Source of the DNA: Candidatus Gastranaerophilales bacterium
GTDB taxonomy: Bacteria > Cyanobacteriota > Vampirovibrionia > Gastranaerophilales > Gastranaerophilaceae
Reading direction: 5' to 3'
Assembly: GCA_944324385.1 (NCBI GenBank)
Contig: CALUWD010000005.1
Span: forward strand, 29,948-93,947
Length of the DNA stretch: 64,000 nucleotides
Made by a program: the position numbers and the translations under genes
The notes under the pieces: model-generated
Told to the model about the DNA's origin: nothing
Database searches by the model: none
The model's input: only the letters and a program-made list of their open reading frames with translations
In this document: positions 37,615 to 47,201 of the stretch, one piece after another
How positions within the stretch are numbered: the stretch's first letter is position 1
How the letters are laid out: each line of letters starts with the position of its first letter

Positions 37615-37893
37615 TTAAATAGTGTGCATTTTGTCAAAAATTTCTTTTCTTTGAACCCAAACTTCCATGCCTATTTCTTCGCCTGATTTTATAAGTTCTT
37701 CTTTTATTGTTTTAAAGGAATTTTGAGATTTTGAAATGTCACATAACATCATCATTACAAAGTGATCTTGCATAATTGTTTGTTTAATGTCTTCAATGTT
37801 AACGCCTAATTGTGCAAGAGAGCTTGAAATTGCTGCGACAATTCCCACTTTATCGAGTCCTGAAATAGTAATTAAAACTTTGTCTTTGCTCAT
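37615..37893 (-). CDS. UPF0237 ACT-domain protein
   Basis: A single ACT domain of 92 residues (VLITISGLDKVGIVAAISSS, LAQLGVNIEDIKQTIMQD). ACT domains bind small metabolites, often amino acids, and control partner proteins. The conserved pairing with UPF0210 downstream suggests a functional complex. The start overlaps the stop of the 61-residue gene upstream by four bases. Confidence 0.85.
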   Translation of the reverse strand: MSKDKVLITISGLDKVGIVAAISSSLAQLGVNIEDIKQTIMQDHFVMMMLCDISKSQNSFKTIKEELIKSGEEIGMEVWVQRKEIFDKMHTI

Positions 37894-38075
37894 TTTACAT
37901 CTTCCTTAATGACAATTAAATTATTCATAATTTTCATTGCAACAGTAGGCAGAACAACATGTTCCAAGCCATCTGCTATGCTTATAACACTCCCTGCTTT
38001 AAGAATAGTTTCTTCTCCTTTGTACAAAAATGAATAATCAGTGTCCCTGTCTGAACGAATGGTAATTTTGTCCAT
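37890..38075 (-). CDS. Small hypothetical protein in the UPF0237 unit
   Basis: A 61-residue protein starting MDKITIRSDRDTDYSFLYKG and continuing as a likely small beta fold (ILKAGSVISIADGLEHVVLP). I recognise no family. It is translationally coupled to the ACT gene (ATGA overlap) and lies 14 bases after deoC, so it is a true operon member. The position suggests a role with the ACT/UPF0210 pair. Confidence 0.65.
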   Translation of the reverse strand: MDKITIRSDRDTDYSFLYKGEETILKAGSVISIADGLEHVVLPTVAMKIMNNLIVIKEDVK

Positions 38076-38089
38076 TGTAATGCCTTTCT

Positions 38090-38746
38090 TTACTTTTGGG
38101 GATTAACTATGGCAACTCCGCTTGATGTGCCAAGTCTGGTTGCGCCCGCTTCAATTAATTCTTTTGCTTGAAATATTGTTGAAATTCCGCCGCTTGCTTT
38201 TACACCCAAGCCTCGTTTTTCAACTGTTTGAGCCATAAGTCTTACAAAATCAGGTCTTGCGCCTAAACCGTTTTTTACAAAACCGGTTGACGTTTTAACA
38301 AAATCTGCTCCACCGCTAATGCAAGCAAGACAAGCTTTTTTAATTTCATCGTTAGTGAGTAAATCTGTCTCAAGAATGACTTTTAAATTGTTTTCAGGAC
38401 ATACATTTTTTGTTGCTCTTATATCATCTGTTACTTTTTTATAGTTACCTTCTTTAAGTGCGCCCAGATTTATTACAGTGTCAATTTCATCAGCACCATC
38501 AGCAAGAGCTTGATGAACTTGTACAAGTGTTGAATCTATTGCATTTGCGCCGAGCGGAAAGTTTACAACTGTTACTACTTTTATATCTGTACCTGATGTT
38601 ATACTTTTTGCGTGCTTTACATAAACAGGGTTTATGCAGACTCCAAAAAAGCCGTATTTAACAGCATCTTCAACAAGTTTTGTAATATTTTCTGCCGTTG
38701 CTGTCGGTTTTAATAAAGTATGTTCAATATATTTTGCCAATTCCAT
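38090..38746 (-). CDS. deoC: Deoxyribose-phosphate aldolase
   Basis: Class I aldolase of 218 residues that splits deoxyribose 5-phosphate to acetaldehyde and glyceraldehyde 3-phosphate. It begins LAKYIEHTLLKPTATAENI. The acidic and Schiff-base residues are in VVNFPLGANAIDSTLVQV, DEIDTVINLGALKEG, then ADFVKTSTGF (the catalytic Lys), GVKASGGIST and GATRLGTSSGVAIV. It is used in nucleoside catabolism. It is transcribed with the UPF0237/UPF0210 genes downstream. Confidence 0.95.
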   Translation of the reverse strand: MELAKYIEHTLLKPTATAENITKLVEDAVKYGFFGVCINPVYVKHAKSITSGTDIKVVTVVNFPLGANAIDSTLVQVHQALADGADEIDTVINLGALKEGNYKKVTDDIRATKNVCPENNLKVILETDLLTNDEIKKACLACISGGADFVKTSTGFVKNGLGARPDFVRLMAQTVEKRGLGVKASGGISTIFQAKELIEAGATRLGTSSGVAIVNPQK

Positions 38747-38754
38747 ATAAGAAA

Positions 38755-39765
38755 TTATAGCAAAATCACATTTTTTGCGCCAGTCTTAGGATTAAAATTT
38801 AAGCAACTCATAAGATTTTCTTCTGTCATAAACAAAATTCGCTCTATAGCCTCTTTTGTGTTATATGCCATATGCGGCGTTATTGTTACATTTGGCAGCT
38901 TTAAAAGTTTTTGATTTATGTAAAATTTTTCAAGGCAGAAATCTTTTATATTTTGCAAGTCTTTGCATTTTTGATTTTCTGCGCATAATATTTCTTCACA
39001 CTCTATTACATCAAGTGCAGCGTATGCAATTTTTTCATTTAAGAGTGCGTCATAAAGTGCTTGTGTGTCTATAATTTCACCGCGAGCAACATTTACAATA
39101 ATTACTCCATCTTTCATTTTTGCAATTGTGTCTTTGTTTATAAGGTGATAAGTTTGCGTTGTAAGTGGCGAATTTATTGAAATAATGTCTGATTTTTGAA
39201 TTAGTTCATCAAGGCTACAGTAATTATAGTCCCCGTTTTGGTATAAATCATAAGCAAGGGTGTTCATTTTAAAGCCTTTTGCAATGTCTAAAACTTTTCT
39301 TCCTATCGAACCTGCGCCTATTACACCTATGGTTTTATTAAATAGTTCAACTCCGATGTAGTCATTCATTATTATGTTGTCAATTTGTATATCCTTTTGT
39401 GCTTTTTTGATTTTTCTAATCGTGTAAAGCAAAAGTGCAAAAGTGTACTCTGCAACAGTGTAGTCACCATAGTGAGGGGTGTTAAAAGCATAAATTTCGT
39501 GTTCTTTGCAATATTTCATATCAATGTGACTAAAACCAACGCTCCTTGTTAGTATAAATTTTAGCTTTGGAAATTTTTTAAGCACATTTTCACTAAGTGT
39601 TGAGGTTATAAAGACACTGATGATTTCGGCGTCATTTATTTTTTCGTCAACCATAAAATTTTCATTTATGGGCGAACTTATAAAAATTGCTTCAAACTTA
39701 TCTTTCACTGCCTTTTTAAGAAATTCTTCTTCGTATGGCTGTACATCAAAAAATACTGTTTTCAT
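38755..39765 (-). CDS. D-isomer-specific 2-hydroxyacid dehydrogenase
   Basis: A 336-residue NAD-dependent dehydrogenase, probably of the D-lactate type, interconverting a 2-ketoacid and its D-hydroxyacid. Substrate-side start VFFDVQPYEEEFLKKAV, catalytic-domain YGDYTVAEYTFALLL, NAD motif IGVIGAGSIGRKVLDIA, the catalytic Arg in VNVARGEIIDT and the His in ITPHMAYNTKEA are all present. It ends eight bases before deoC on the same strand. Specific substrate not certain. Confidence 0.85.
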   Translation of the reverse strand: MKTVFFDVQPYEEEFLKKAVKDKFEAIFISSPINENFMVDEKINDAEIISVFITSTLSENVLKKFPKLKFILTRSVGFSHIDMKYCKEHEIYAFNTPHYGDYTVAEYTFALLLYTIRKIKKAQKDIQIDNIIMNDYIGVELFNKTIGVIGAGSIGRKVLDIAKGFKMNTLAYDLYQNGDYNYCSLDELIQKSDIISINSPLTTQTYHLINKDTIAKMKDGVIIVNVARGEIIDTQALYDALLNEKIAYAALDVIECEEILCAENQKCKDLQNIKDFCLEKFYINQKLLKLPNVTITPHMAYNTKEAIERILFMTEENLMSCLNFNPKTGAKNVILL

Positions 39766-39804
39766 ATTAACAGTTTATTTTGTTTTTAAAAAAGCTAAAT
39801 AACC

Positions 39805-41112
39805 TTAGTGTATAGTCTTGTCGGTTAAAATATTTTTTTGTTCAACAAGAGTTTTTTCTTTTTTCTTGTTTTTTATTGATTCTAAAAATTTATTCATTTT
39901 ATCGTAGTCAAATTCATCTTCCCATTTTGCAACAACTGTTGTTGCAATGCAGTTGCCCACAAGGTTTATTGTGGTTCTGCCCATATCAAGAATTTGATCA
40001 ATGCCCAAAAGTATTGCAACCCCTACAACAGGTAGCCCAAAAGTGTGCAGTGTGCCTGTTAAAACTACAAGGGAAACCCTTGGGACACCTGCAACACCTT
40101 TTGATGTTAACATTAGTGTCAACATAATTAAAATTTGCTGTTCAAAATTCAAGTCAATGCCTACAACCTGTGCGCAAAAAAGTGTTGTAAGTGTTAAATA
40201 AAGTGTTGTGCCATCAAGGTTAAATGTATAACCTGTGGGCATTACAAAGCTTACGATATTTTTTGGCACACCTAATTTTTCCATTGCTTCCATGCCTTTT
40301 GGTAATGCAGCTTCTGAACTTGCTGTTGAAAAAGCAAGTAGCGATGGTTCTTTTATAGCTCTTAACATACCCCAAAATGGGATTTTTGTTATTTTGCATA
40401 CAATGGTTAATATAGTTACTACAAAAACTATTAATGAAAAATAAGTTACAGCTATTAATTTTGCATAACTTGAAAGTATTCCTATGCCGTTTTGCCCTAT
40501 TGTAGTTGAAATTGCACCAAAAATACCCATTGGAGCAAAGTACATTACGTATTCTGTGAATTTAAACATAATATCGCAGGTGCTTTGCATAAAATCTAGG
40601 ACAGGACGTGCTTTTTGACCAACAGCACAAATTGCAAGTGAGAAAAATATTGCAAAAACAACAATTTGCAACAAGCTGCCATCTGCCAGTGCTTTAAAAA
40701 TGCTTGTTGGCACTAAATCTAAAAGCATATGAGAAAAGGAGTGATCAACTTTTACATTTTCCATATTTTCAACTGCAGAGGTTGAAATTGCGTTTAAATC
40801 AATGTCAAAACCTGCCCCGGGTTGGAAAATATTTGCGCTTACAAGACCAATAATAAGGGCAAAAGTTGTTGCAATTTCAAAGTAAATAATTGTTTTTAAA
40901 CCTATTTTACCAAGGCTTTTAACATCCCCATGGCCTGCAATACCAACTACAAGTGTTGCAAAAATCAATGGCGCAATAATCATTTTAACCATTTTTAAAA
41001 AAACATCCGCAAGAGGCTGCATTTTTACTGCCCAAGATGGTGCAAGCCAGCCAAATAAAATGCCTGCAGCAAGAGCTAGAAATATAAATGTTGTTAGCTT
41101 TGAATTTTTCAA
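39805..41112 (-). CDS. Dicarboxylate/amino acid:cation symporter
   Basis: A 435-residue DAACS-family inner membrane transporter (GltP/DctA type) that imports glutamate, aspartate or C4-dicarboxylates with protons or sodium. About eight hydrophobic helices plus re-entrant loops. Diagnostic motifs are FSTASSEAALPKGMEAME (serine-rich loop), MPTGYTFNLDGTTLYLTL and a terminal GRTTINLVGNCIATTVVAKW. The start is TTG at 41112 with GGAGAG just upstream. It is a separate unit from the dehydrogenase downstream. Confidence 0.9.
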   Translation of the reverse strand: MKNSKLTTFIFLALAAGILFGWLAPSWAVKMQPLADVFLKMVKMIIAPLIFATLVVGIAGHGDVKSLGKIGLKTIIYFEIATTFALIIGLVSANIFQPGAGFDIDLNAISTSAVENMENVKVDHSFSHMLLDLVPTSIFKALADGSLLQIVVFAIFFSLAICAVGQKARPVLDFMQSTCDIMFKFTEYVMYFAPMGIFGAISTTIGQNGIGILSSYAKLIAVTYFSLIVFVVTILTIVCKITKIPFWGMLRAIKEPSLLAFSTASSEAALPKGMEAMEKLGVPKNIVSFVMPTGYTFNLDGTTLYLTLTTLFCAQVVGIDLNFEQQILIMLTLMLTSKGVAGVPRVSLVVLTGTLHTFGLPVVGVAILLGIDQILDMGRTTINLVGNCIATTVVAKWEDEFDYDKMNKFLESIKNKKKEKTLVEQKNILTDKTIH

Positions 41113-41183
41113 CTACTCTCCGATTGATGGTAAAAATTGCCTGAGTACAATTGTAATATAAAAAAAATTAAAATTTAATCTCT

Positions 41184-41774
41184 TTATATATTCTTTACCT
41201 TGTCTAAAAGCTCGTTGTATACATCAATTGTTGTTTTGCAAATTTTAAGTTCACGATTTACAAGGCTTTTTATTGTTTCGCTAAAACACCTAAAAAGTGC
41301 CATATCAAGCCCTTTTTCACCTTCATTGTTATCTAAAATCTGCCAAATTTCTTTACTGTATTTTTCATCTCTTGTATTTTCTTCAATTTTATCTGCCAGA
41401 AAAATAATTTTTTCAAACATACTCATACCAACTTTGCCTATTGTATGGTAGCGAATAGCGTCTAAAATTTCTCTGTCATCTATGTCATAAATTGTCTTTG
41501 CAAAATATTCCCCAACAGGCGCATGCAGGGTTTTATAGTTTTGTAATTCACCCTCATCGATATTTTTTAGTTCTTCTTTTATTATTTTTAAAAGCTCATC
41601 GTTGCTTTTGCACTTTGCGCAATCGTGCAAAAGTCCTGCTAAAAATGCCTTTTGCTCATCAAGTTTATATTTTTGTGCAAGCTTAATGGCGCAATGCGCT
41701 GTGCCTAAAGTGTGTGAGTACCTTTCCTCAGTTAAGCACTCTTTGAGTCTTTCCTTTATACAATCTATGTTCAT
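41184..41774 (-). CDS. yqeK: HD-domain nucleotide hydrolase YqeK
   Basis: A 196-residue HD phosphohydrolase. Metal ligands appear in RYSHTLGTAHCA, LAGLLHDCAKCKSNDE, LHAPVGEYFAK and RYHTIGKVGMSMFEKIIFLA. The family hydrolyses diadenosine tetraphosphate symmetrically. It sits directly after nadD, as in many bacteria, and the two reading frames overlap by 47 bases, so translation is coupled. Confidence 0.9.
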   Translation of the reverse strand: MNIDCIKERLKECLTEERYSHTLGTAHCAIKLAQKYKLDEQKAFLAGLLHDCAKCKSNDELLKIIKEELKNIDEGELQNYKTLHAPVGEYFAKTIYDIDDREILDAIRYHTIGKVGMSMFEKIIFLADKIEENTRDEKYSKEIWQILDNNEGEKGLDMALFRCFSETIKSLVNRELKICKTTIDVYNELLDKVKNI

Positions 41775-42324
41775 AAATATATTCCTCTATTTTCTTGGGT
41801 ACAAGACCTGTTATTTCTTCATTGTTTTGCACTTTATTTCTTATCATATTGGATGAAATATCCATAAAATTAATGTCTGCTATTTTATAGTTCCAGCCTT
41901 TGCGTTTTAAGTGTTCAAATGAAATGCCTGAAATATCCCCACAGTGACGCGGGATGATTATAAAATTAATATTTTCTTTTAAAATTTGCGGATTTTTCCA
42001 GCTTTCAATTTTTATAAAAGAATCATAACCCATTATAAAATTAATTTTATCTGTCTTATCTCTTTTTTTAAGTTCTAAAATCGTATTGTAACTGTAACTT
42101 GGAATTGGCAAAAAATATTCTATATCATTGACATTTTTTTTGCCTGCGCCCAATTGTGCCATAAAAAGCCTGTCAGATGGTGTTGTGTCAGGAATTTTAT
42201 GTGGCGGTGCGTAAGCAGGTACAAAAATAACCTCATCAAAATTAAATTGCTCTTTGATTTTTTTTGCAATTTCAAGATGAGCATTGTGTAAGGGGTTAAA
42301 TGTTCCAAAAAAATAACATTTCAT
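41728..42324 (-). CDS. nadD: Nicotinate-nucleotide adenylyltransferase
   Basis: Makes nicotinate adenine dinucleotide in NAD synthesis. The nucleotidyltransferase motif GTFNPLHNAHLEIAKKI starts near residue 7. FVPAYAPPHKI, INFIMGYDSFIKIESWKN and DISSNMIRNKVQNNEEITGL (the ISST-type motif) follow. The ATG at 42324 puts the HxGH region at the usual distance; an ATG at 42363 would overlap the start of the divergent rqcH. No clear SD is seen. A short tail after EYIYEHRLY extends into yqeK. Confidence 0.9.
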   Translation of the reverse strand: MKCYFFGTFNPLHNAHLEIAKKIKEQFNFDEVIFVPAYAPPHKIPDTTPSDRLFMAQLGAGKKNVNDIEYFLPIPSYSYNTILELKKRDKTDKINFIMGYDSFIKIESWKNPQILKENINFIIIPRHCGDISGISFEHLKRKGWNYKIADINFMDISSNMIRNKVQNNEEITGLVPKKIEEYIYEHRLYKGKTQRVLN

Positions 42325-42357
42325 AATTGGTTTAATTATATTACAATAATTTTTGTT

Positions 42358-43926
42358 ATGCATAGTTTTGATTCATTGAGTTTAAAAAATTTTGCAAAGG
42401 TTAATTACGACTTTTTAAAAAATGCCTCCGTCCAAAAGGTTCAGCAGCCTTCAAGAAAAGAGATTATTTTAAATTTGCGATCATGTGGTGGGAGTCGCAA
42501 ACTCTACATTAATATAAACCCAAAGTATCCTCATATTTGCTTTATAAATCAAAAAACTTTTTCTATGCGTGCGCTTGAAAATCCAAAAAGTCCTCCTATG
42601 TTTTGCATGCAGCTAAGAAAATATATTGAGGGTGCAAGAATTAAAGAAATTACAATTCCTGATTATGAAAGAATTTTGGAGCTACATTTTGAGGTTTACG
42701 ATGAAATAGGTCAACTTGCAAATTTGTGTCTTGCAGTTGAAATTATGGGCAGACATTCAAATGTAATTTTGTATGATTTTCGCTCTAAAAATATTTTAGG
42801 CAGCGCTCATAATATTTCACCTGAAAAAAGCTCTGTGCGTGAGGTTTACGGTGGAATACCATATATTTATCCGCCAAAACAAATAAAAACAGACATCCTA
42901 AAAACAAGCTATGGTGCTTTTTGTGCTGTTGATAAGGATGTAAAATCATTGTCAGAACATTATTATATGCTCTGCGAACCTCTTTTAAAAATTATAAAAG
43001 ACAAAAGCAAAACAAATGAAAACCTTTTTGAAAATTTGCAAAAAACTGTTGCCCTCAAAGACACAAGAGCACTTTTAGAATTGTGGCAAGGGGAAGATTT
43101 TAACATTGCGCTTGACAAGTATTTTGCAAACGCCATGTTTAAAGACATTTTTTCAAGCAGGCAAATGCAACTGCAAAGACTTTTGAGGGCTGAAATTAAA
43201 AAACTTGAAAATATTTTAAAAAATGAACTCAATGAGAGCAAAGCTCTGGCTTACAAGCAAAAAGGAGATTTAATTTTTCAATATATTTATTTAATTAAAA
43301 ATGATGAAATTTTTATGACGCCTGAAGGGATAGAAATTGTCCTTGATACAACGCTTACACCCTCACAAAATGCTCAAAATTATTATAAACTCTACGCAAA
43401 AGCAAAAGGGGCTTATGATTATCAAAAACAAAAGTATGATGAGGCGCTGGCAAAAAAGGCTTATTATGATGAGATTTTATTCAGTATTGAAAATTCAAAA
43501 ACATATTTGGAACTTGATGAAATAACCTCTGAGTTGGAGCAGTGCGCCCTAATAAAAGAAAAAAGTGCAAAAAAACAGGAAAAAATTGAACTTACCAGAT
43601 TTGATTTTCAGGGTTACGAAATATTTTTAGGCAAAAACAACAAACAAAATGATTATTTAATTTCAAAATTAGCTTCTGCTGAGGATATTTGGTTTCATGC
43701 GTACAATTGCCCCTCATCACACGTACTTGTGAGAGTTCGAAACAATGAAAAAGAGCCACAGCCAAAGGTTTTGGAGTATGCTGCAAAACTTGTAAAAGAA
43801 AATTCACCTATGAAAAATTCTACAAAGGCATCGATAATTTACACCAAAAGGAAAAACTTAAAAAAGCCCCCGGGCGGGGTTTTGGGGTATGTAATTTATA
43901 AAAATGAAAAAGAGATTGTAATATAG
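42358..43926 (+). CDS. rqcH: Ribosome quality-control factor RqcH (NFACT protein)
   Basis: A 522-residue NFACT-family protein that binds obstructed 50S-peptidyl-tRNA complexes and adds C-terminal Ala tails. The N-terminal NFACT-N part has QLRKYIEGARIKEI and CLAVEIMGRHSNVILYD, followed by a central coiled-coil arm (about 260-400). The C-terminal NFACT-R domain has ISKLASAEDIWFHAYNCPSS and KNLKKPPGGVLGYVIY. It is somewhat shorter than the Bacillus protein. It is divergent from nadD with only a 33-base gap. Confidence 0.85.
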   Translation: MHSFDSLSLKNFAKVNYDFLKNASVQKVQQPSRKEIILNLRSCGGSRKLYININPKYPHICFINQKTFSMRALENPKSPPMFCMQLRKYIEGARIKEITIPDYERILELHFEVYDEIGQLANLCLAVEIMGRHSNVILYDFRSKNILGSAHNISPEKSSVREVYGGIPYIYPPKQIKTDILKTSYGAFCAVDKDVKSLSEHYYMLCEPLLKIIKDKSKTNENLFENLQKTVALKDTRALLELWQGEDFNIALDKYFANAMFKDIFSSRQMQLQRLLRAEIKKLENILKNELNESKALAYKQKGDLIFQYIYLIKNDEIFMTPEGIEIVLDTTLTPSQNAQNYYKLYAKAKGAYDYQKQKYDEALAKKAYYDEILFSIENSKTYLELDEITSELEQCALIKEKSAKKQEKIELTRFDFQGYEIFLGKNNKQNDYLISKLASAEDIWFHAYNCPSSHVLVRVRNNEKEPQPKVLEYAAKLVKENSPMKNSTKASIIYTKRKNLKKPPGGVLGYVIYKNEKEIVI

Positions 43927-43997
43927 TGTCAACACTTTATTTTTAACTTTTTTGTACTAAAATATTCTTGTTAAAAAGTTAAAAATGAGGATTTAAA

Positions 43998-46466
43998 ATG
44001 CAGGTTTCATACGAGTGGTTAAGCGAATTTGTTGATTTAAGCGGAATAGAACCAAAAGAAATTGCTCACAGGCTTACAATGAGCGGTCTTGAGGTTGAAG
44101 AAATTGAATACAAAAAGCCAAAATTTACAAATATTATTACTGCAAAAATCCTTAAAATAGATAATCATCCAAATGCGGACAAATTGCACCTTGTAACAGT
44201 TGATACAGGAAATGCAACAAAACAGGTTGTCTGCGGTGCGCAAAATATACAAGAGGGTCAAATTATTCCCTACGCAAGTGTCGGCTCAAAAGTTTTTTCA
44301 AGAAAAACAGGTGAGCTTTTTGAACTTACCCCTGCGGTTATTCGTGGAGTTGAATCTCAAGGTATGCTATGCTCTTGCGATGAGCTAGGGCTTGAAGGCA
44401 TGCAAGATGAGGACGGAATCTTTATTTTAAACAGAATATATGACACTGTTCCCTTGGGTGAACCCCTTGAAAAAATAATGAATTTAAGCGAAGAAATTAT
44501 ATTTCACGTTGCACCTACTGCAAACAGGGGTGATCAAATGTCTGTTATAGGCATTGCTCGAGAAGTAAGCGCACTTTTTAACAGAAAACTTAACTTTAAT
44601 CCTAAGGAATTAAAAGAGCTGCCAAAAACAAGTAATTTTAATGTAGAAATTAAAGATGATGAAACTTGCAAATATTATTCAATAGGCGTGTTTAAAGATA
44701 TTGAAATTAAACCTTCTCCTGCTTTTATGCAAAGAAGAATTGAAGCTTGCGGAATGCGTGCTATTAATAACGTTGTTGATATTACAAACTATATTCTTTT
44801 AGAATACGGTACACCATTGCACGCTTTTGATTACGATAAGTTAGATAATTACTTGTGCGTCAGATACGCTAAAGAAGGTGAAAGCCTTGTTACAATTGAT
44901 GAAACGGAAAGAAAACTTACTAATCAAAGTGTAGTTATTGCAAAAAAAGACATCCCTGTATGTATTGCAGGTGTTTTTGGCGGTTTAAATTCTGAAATTG
45001 ACGACAATACAAAAAACATTGCGCTTGAGGCAGCACATTTTACATCGCACACAAACAGAAAATCATCTCGCTCAGTTGGTTATCGTTCTGAAGCAAGCGC
45101 AAGATTTGAGCGTGGAGTAGATAGTGAACTTGTGCGCTATGCACAATTTAGAGCTGCAGAACTGTTGCAAAAATATGCTAACGCTAAAGTTGAAGGTATG
45201 GTTGAAATTGGCAATTCTTGTGCGCCAAATATTGAAATTACACTAAGAAACAGTGAAATAAAAAGAATTTTAGGAATAGATATACCACAGCAAGACTCAA
45301 TTTCAATTTTAGAAAATCTGGGTTTTGAGCTTTTAGGTAAAAATGAAGCTGCTGCAAAATTTAAAGTACCAAGCTGCAGAGTAGCTGATGTTTATCGTGA
45401 AATTGATTTGATTGAAGAAGTGTCAAGAATATATGGATACGATAAAATTACTCCTGCCTTACCACAGATTGACGAAGGTGCAAATATCAGTTTTGAGAGC
45501 AGAACGCTAAAGAAAATAAATGAGCTTTTCTTGGGCTCAGGGTTTGACGAAATTGTTACATCATCCCTTGTTGGTGATAATTTATATAAAACCTATATGC
45601 AAAAACTTGATGATAATACATCTGTTAAGGTTAAAAATCCTCAAAGTGAGGACTGCACAACGCTAAGGCAAGTGCTTATGCCCAGCCTTTTAAATGTTGT
45701 TAAGTATAATTTTGACAACGGGCAAAAGAATTTTAGATTTTATGAAATAGGAAAAGTTTTTAATATTAAATCTAAGCCTGATGAAAATAATACAGGGGTT
45801 GAAGAGCAAAGAAAACTCTCAGGTGCAATTTTTGGTAGCATAAATAATGAACTCTGGAGGGATAAAACACCTGTTGATTTTTATACAATAAAAGGGGTTT
45901 TGGAAAATCTTTTTGCCCAGCTTAATTTAACAAAAAGAATTGTTTTTGCACCTTTTGATGAAAACGACTCAAAAACTTATGAGTTTATGCACCCTGCTCA
46001 AAGTGCAAAAATTTCTCTTATGGGTAAAAACTTTACAACACTAGGATATGTAGGTAAAATTCACCCTATTTTAAAAGATAATATGAAGTTTAATCAAGAT
46101 TTGTTTGTTTTTGAATTAAATCTTGAGGCGATTTTAGAGGCTGTTTCTCAAACTACAGTAAAATACAAAAAATTACCCGTATTTTTACCTGTTATGCGTG
46201 ATATTGCTTTTGCGGTTGATAAAGATGTTACAAATGAAACTATTTTAAAAGCAATTAAGAAAATTGCCGACAAAAACATTTTTAAAGGTGTAAAAGTGTT
46301 TGACATTTATCAGGGTGAACACATTGAAGCTGGAAAAAAATCCATGGCATACAGAATTATTTTGCAGGATGAAAATCAAACCCTTACAGATGAAGTTATT
46401 GATAAAGAAATGACAAAAATTAGAGATGGTCTTGTAAAATCTGTAGCAGGTTTAGTTCTAAGGTAA
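43998..46466 (+). CDS. pheT: Phenylalanyl-tRNA synthetase beta subunit
   Basis: An 822-residue subunit. Domains in order: the N-terminal B1, the EMAP-type tRNA-binding OB fold (AKILKIDNHPNADKLHLVTV, VVCGAQNIQEG), the B3/B4 editing region (GMRAINNVVDITNYILLEYG, HAFDYDKL), B5, a catalytic-like core and the C-terminal ferredoxin-like anticodon domain (FLPVMRDIAFAVDKDVTNET). The SD is GAGGA. The alpha subunit pheS is not present here. Three bases separate it from the pseudouridine synthase gene. Confidence 0.95.
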   Translation: MQVSYEWLSEFVDLSGIEPKEIAHRLTMSGLEVEEIEYKKPKFTNIITAKILKIDNHPNADKLHLVTVDTGNATKQVVCGAQNIQEGQIIPYASVGSKVFSRKTGELFELTPAVIRGVESQGMLCSCDELGLEGMQDEDGIFILNRIYDTVPLGEPLEKIMNLSEEIIFHVAPTANRGDQMSVIGIAREVSALFNRKLNFNPKELKELPKTSNFNVEIKDDETCKYYSIGVFKDIEIKPSPAFMQRRIEACGMRAINNVVDITNYILLEYGTPLHAFDYDKLDNYLCVRYAKEGESLVTIDETERKLTNQSVVIAKKDIPVCIAGVFGGLNSEIDDNTKNIALEAAHFTSHTNRKSSRSVGYRSEASARFERGVDSELVRYAQFRAAELLQKYANAKVEGMVEIGNSCAPNIEITLRNSEIKRILGIDIPQQDSISILENLGFELLGKNEAAAKFKVPSCRVADVYREIDLIEEVSRIYGYDKITPALPQIDEGANISFESRTLKKINELFLGSGFDEIVTSSLVGDNLYKTYMQKLDDNTSVKVKNPQSEDCTTLRQVLMPSLLNVVKYNFDNGQKNFRFYEIGKVFNIKSKPDENNTGVEEQRKLSGAIFGSINNELWRDKTPVDFYTIKGVLENLFAQLNLTKRIVFAPFDENDSKTYEFMHPAQSAKISLMGKNFTTLGYVGKIHPILKDNMKFNQDLFVFELNLEAILEAVSQTTVKYKKLPVFLPVMRDIAFAVDKDVTNETILKAIKKIADKNIFKGVKVFDIYQGEHIEAGKKSMAYRIILQDENQTLTDEVIDKEMTKIRDGLVKSVAGLVLR

Positions 46467-46469
46467 TTT

Positions 46470-47201
46470 ATGAGAATAAATAAATATATAGCTTCAAGCG
46501 GATTTTGCTCACGTCGCAAAGCGGATGAGCTTATTGAGGCTGGTCGCGTACAAGTAAATGGAAAAACCGTAACGCTGTTGGGTTACGAGATAAGAACAAA
46601 AGATAAAGTTACAATTGATGGCAAAACCTTGCGTATGATGAAACTTGAATATTATCGTTTTTATAAACCTACAGGTTACATTACGACAAGTGATGATGAA
46701 AAAGGCAGAAAAACAATTTATGATATTTTGCCAGATGAGCTTAAACATTTGCGACCTGTCGGCAGACTGGATAAAGACTCATCAGGACTTTTAATTTTAA
46801 CAAATGACGGGAATTTAGTTTATGAACTTACTCACCCATCAATTAAGGTTGCAAAAGTCTACAGAGTAACGGTTGACGCTTTTTTGAAAGTGGAAGACCT
46901 TGAAAAACTTGCAAAAGGTATAGAAATTGAAAAAGGTAAAATTGCATATTGTGATTGCGAAATAATTGAGCGAACCAAAAATGAAACTCTGCTTGAAGTT
47001 ACGCTTTATCAAGGCTTGAACCGTCAAATCAGAAAAATGATTGAACACATTGGGCATAATGTTGTACACTTAAAACGTATCAGGCATGCTACAATAGATT
47101 TAGTTGGTCTAAAGAAAGGTCAATATAAGCCTATTAAGCCAAAACAAATAAAAGAATTAAAAACATACTTGGATAAAATTAAAGAGAAGGAAGGTATATA
47201 A
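46470..47201 (+). CDS. rluB: rRNA pseudouridine synthase, RsuA/RluB type
   Basis: A 243-residue enzyme that isomerises uridine in rRNA. The N-terminal S4 domain is MRINKYIASSGFCSRRKADE. The catalytic Asp lies in PVGRLDKDSSGLLILTNDG, with KVYRVTVDA, YQGLNRQIRKMIEHIGH and the KRIRHATI motif following. The RsuA/RluB/RluE/RluF subgroup cannot be distinguished with certainty; RluB is most usual outside the proteobacteria. It lies between pheT and serS without gaps. Confidence 0.85.
   Translation: MRINKYIASSGFCSRRKADELIEAGRVQVNGKTVTLLGYEIRTKDKVTIDGKTLRMMKLEYYRFYKPTGYITTSDDEKGRKTIYDILPDELKHLRPVGRLDKDSSGLLILTNDGNLVYELTHPSIKVAKVYRVTVDAFLKVEDLEKLAKGIEIEKGKIAYCDCEIIERTKNETLLEVTLYQGLNRQIRKMIEHIGHNVVHLKRIRHATIDLVGLKKGQYKPIKPKQIKELKTYLDKIKEKEGI

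Noticed and set aside
43925..43942. Possible terminator after rqcH (GTGTCAACAC then T-rich)
   Set aside because: The stem is only three to five bases with a tight loop; too weak to call.
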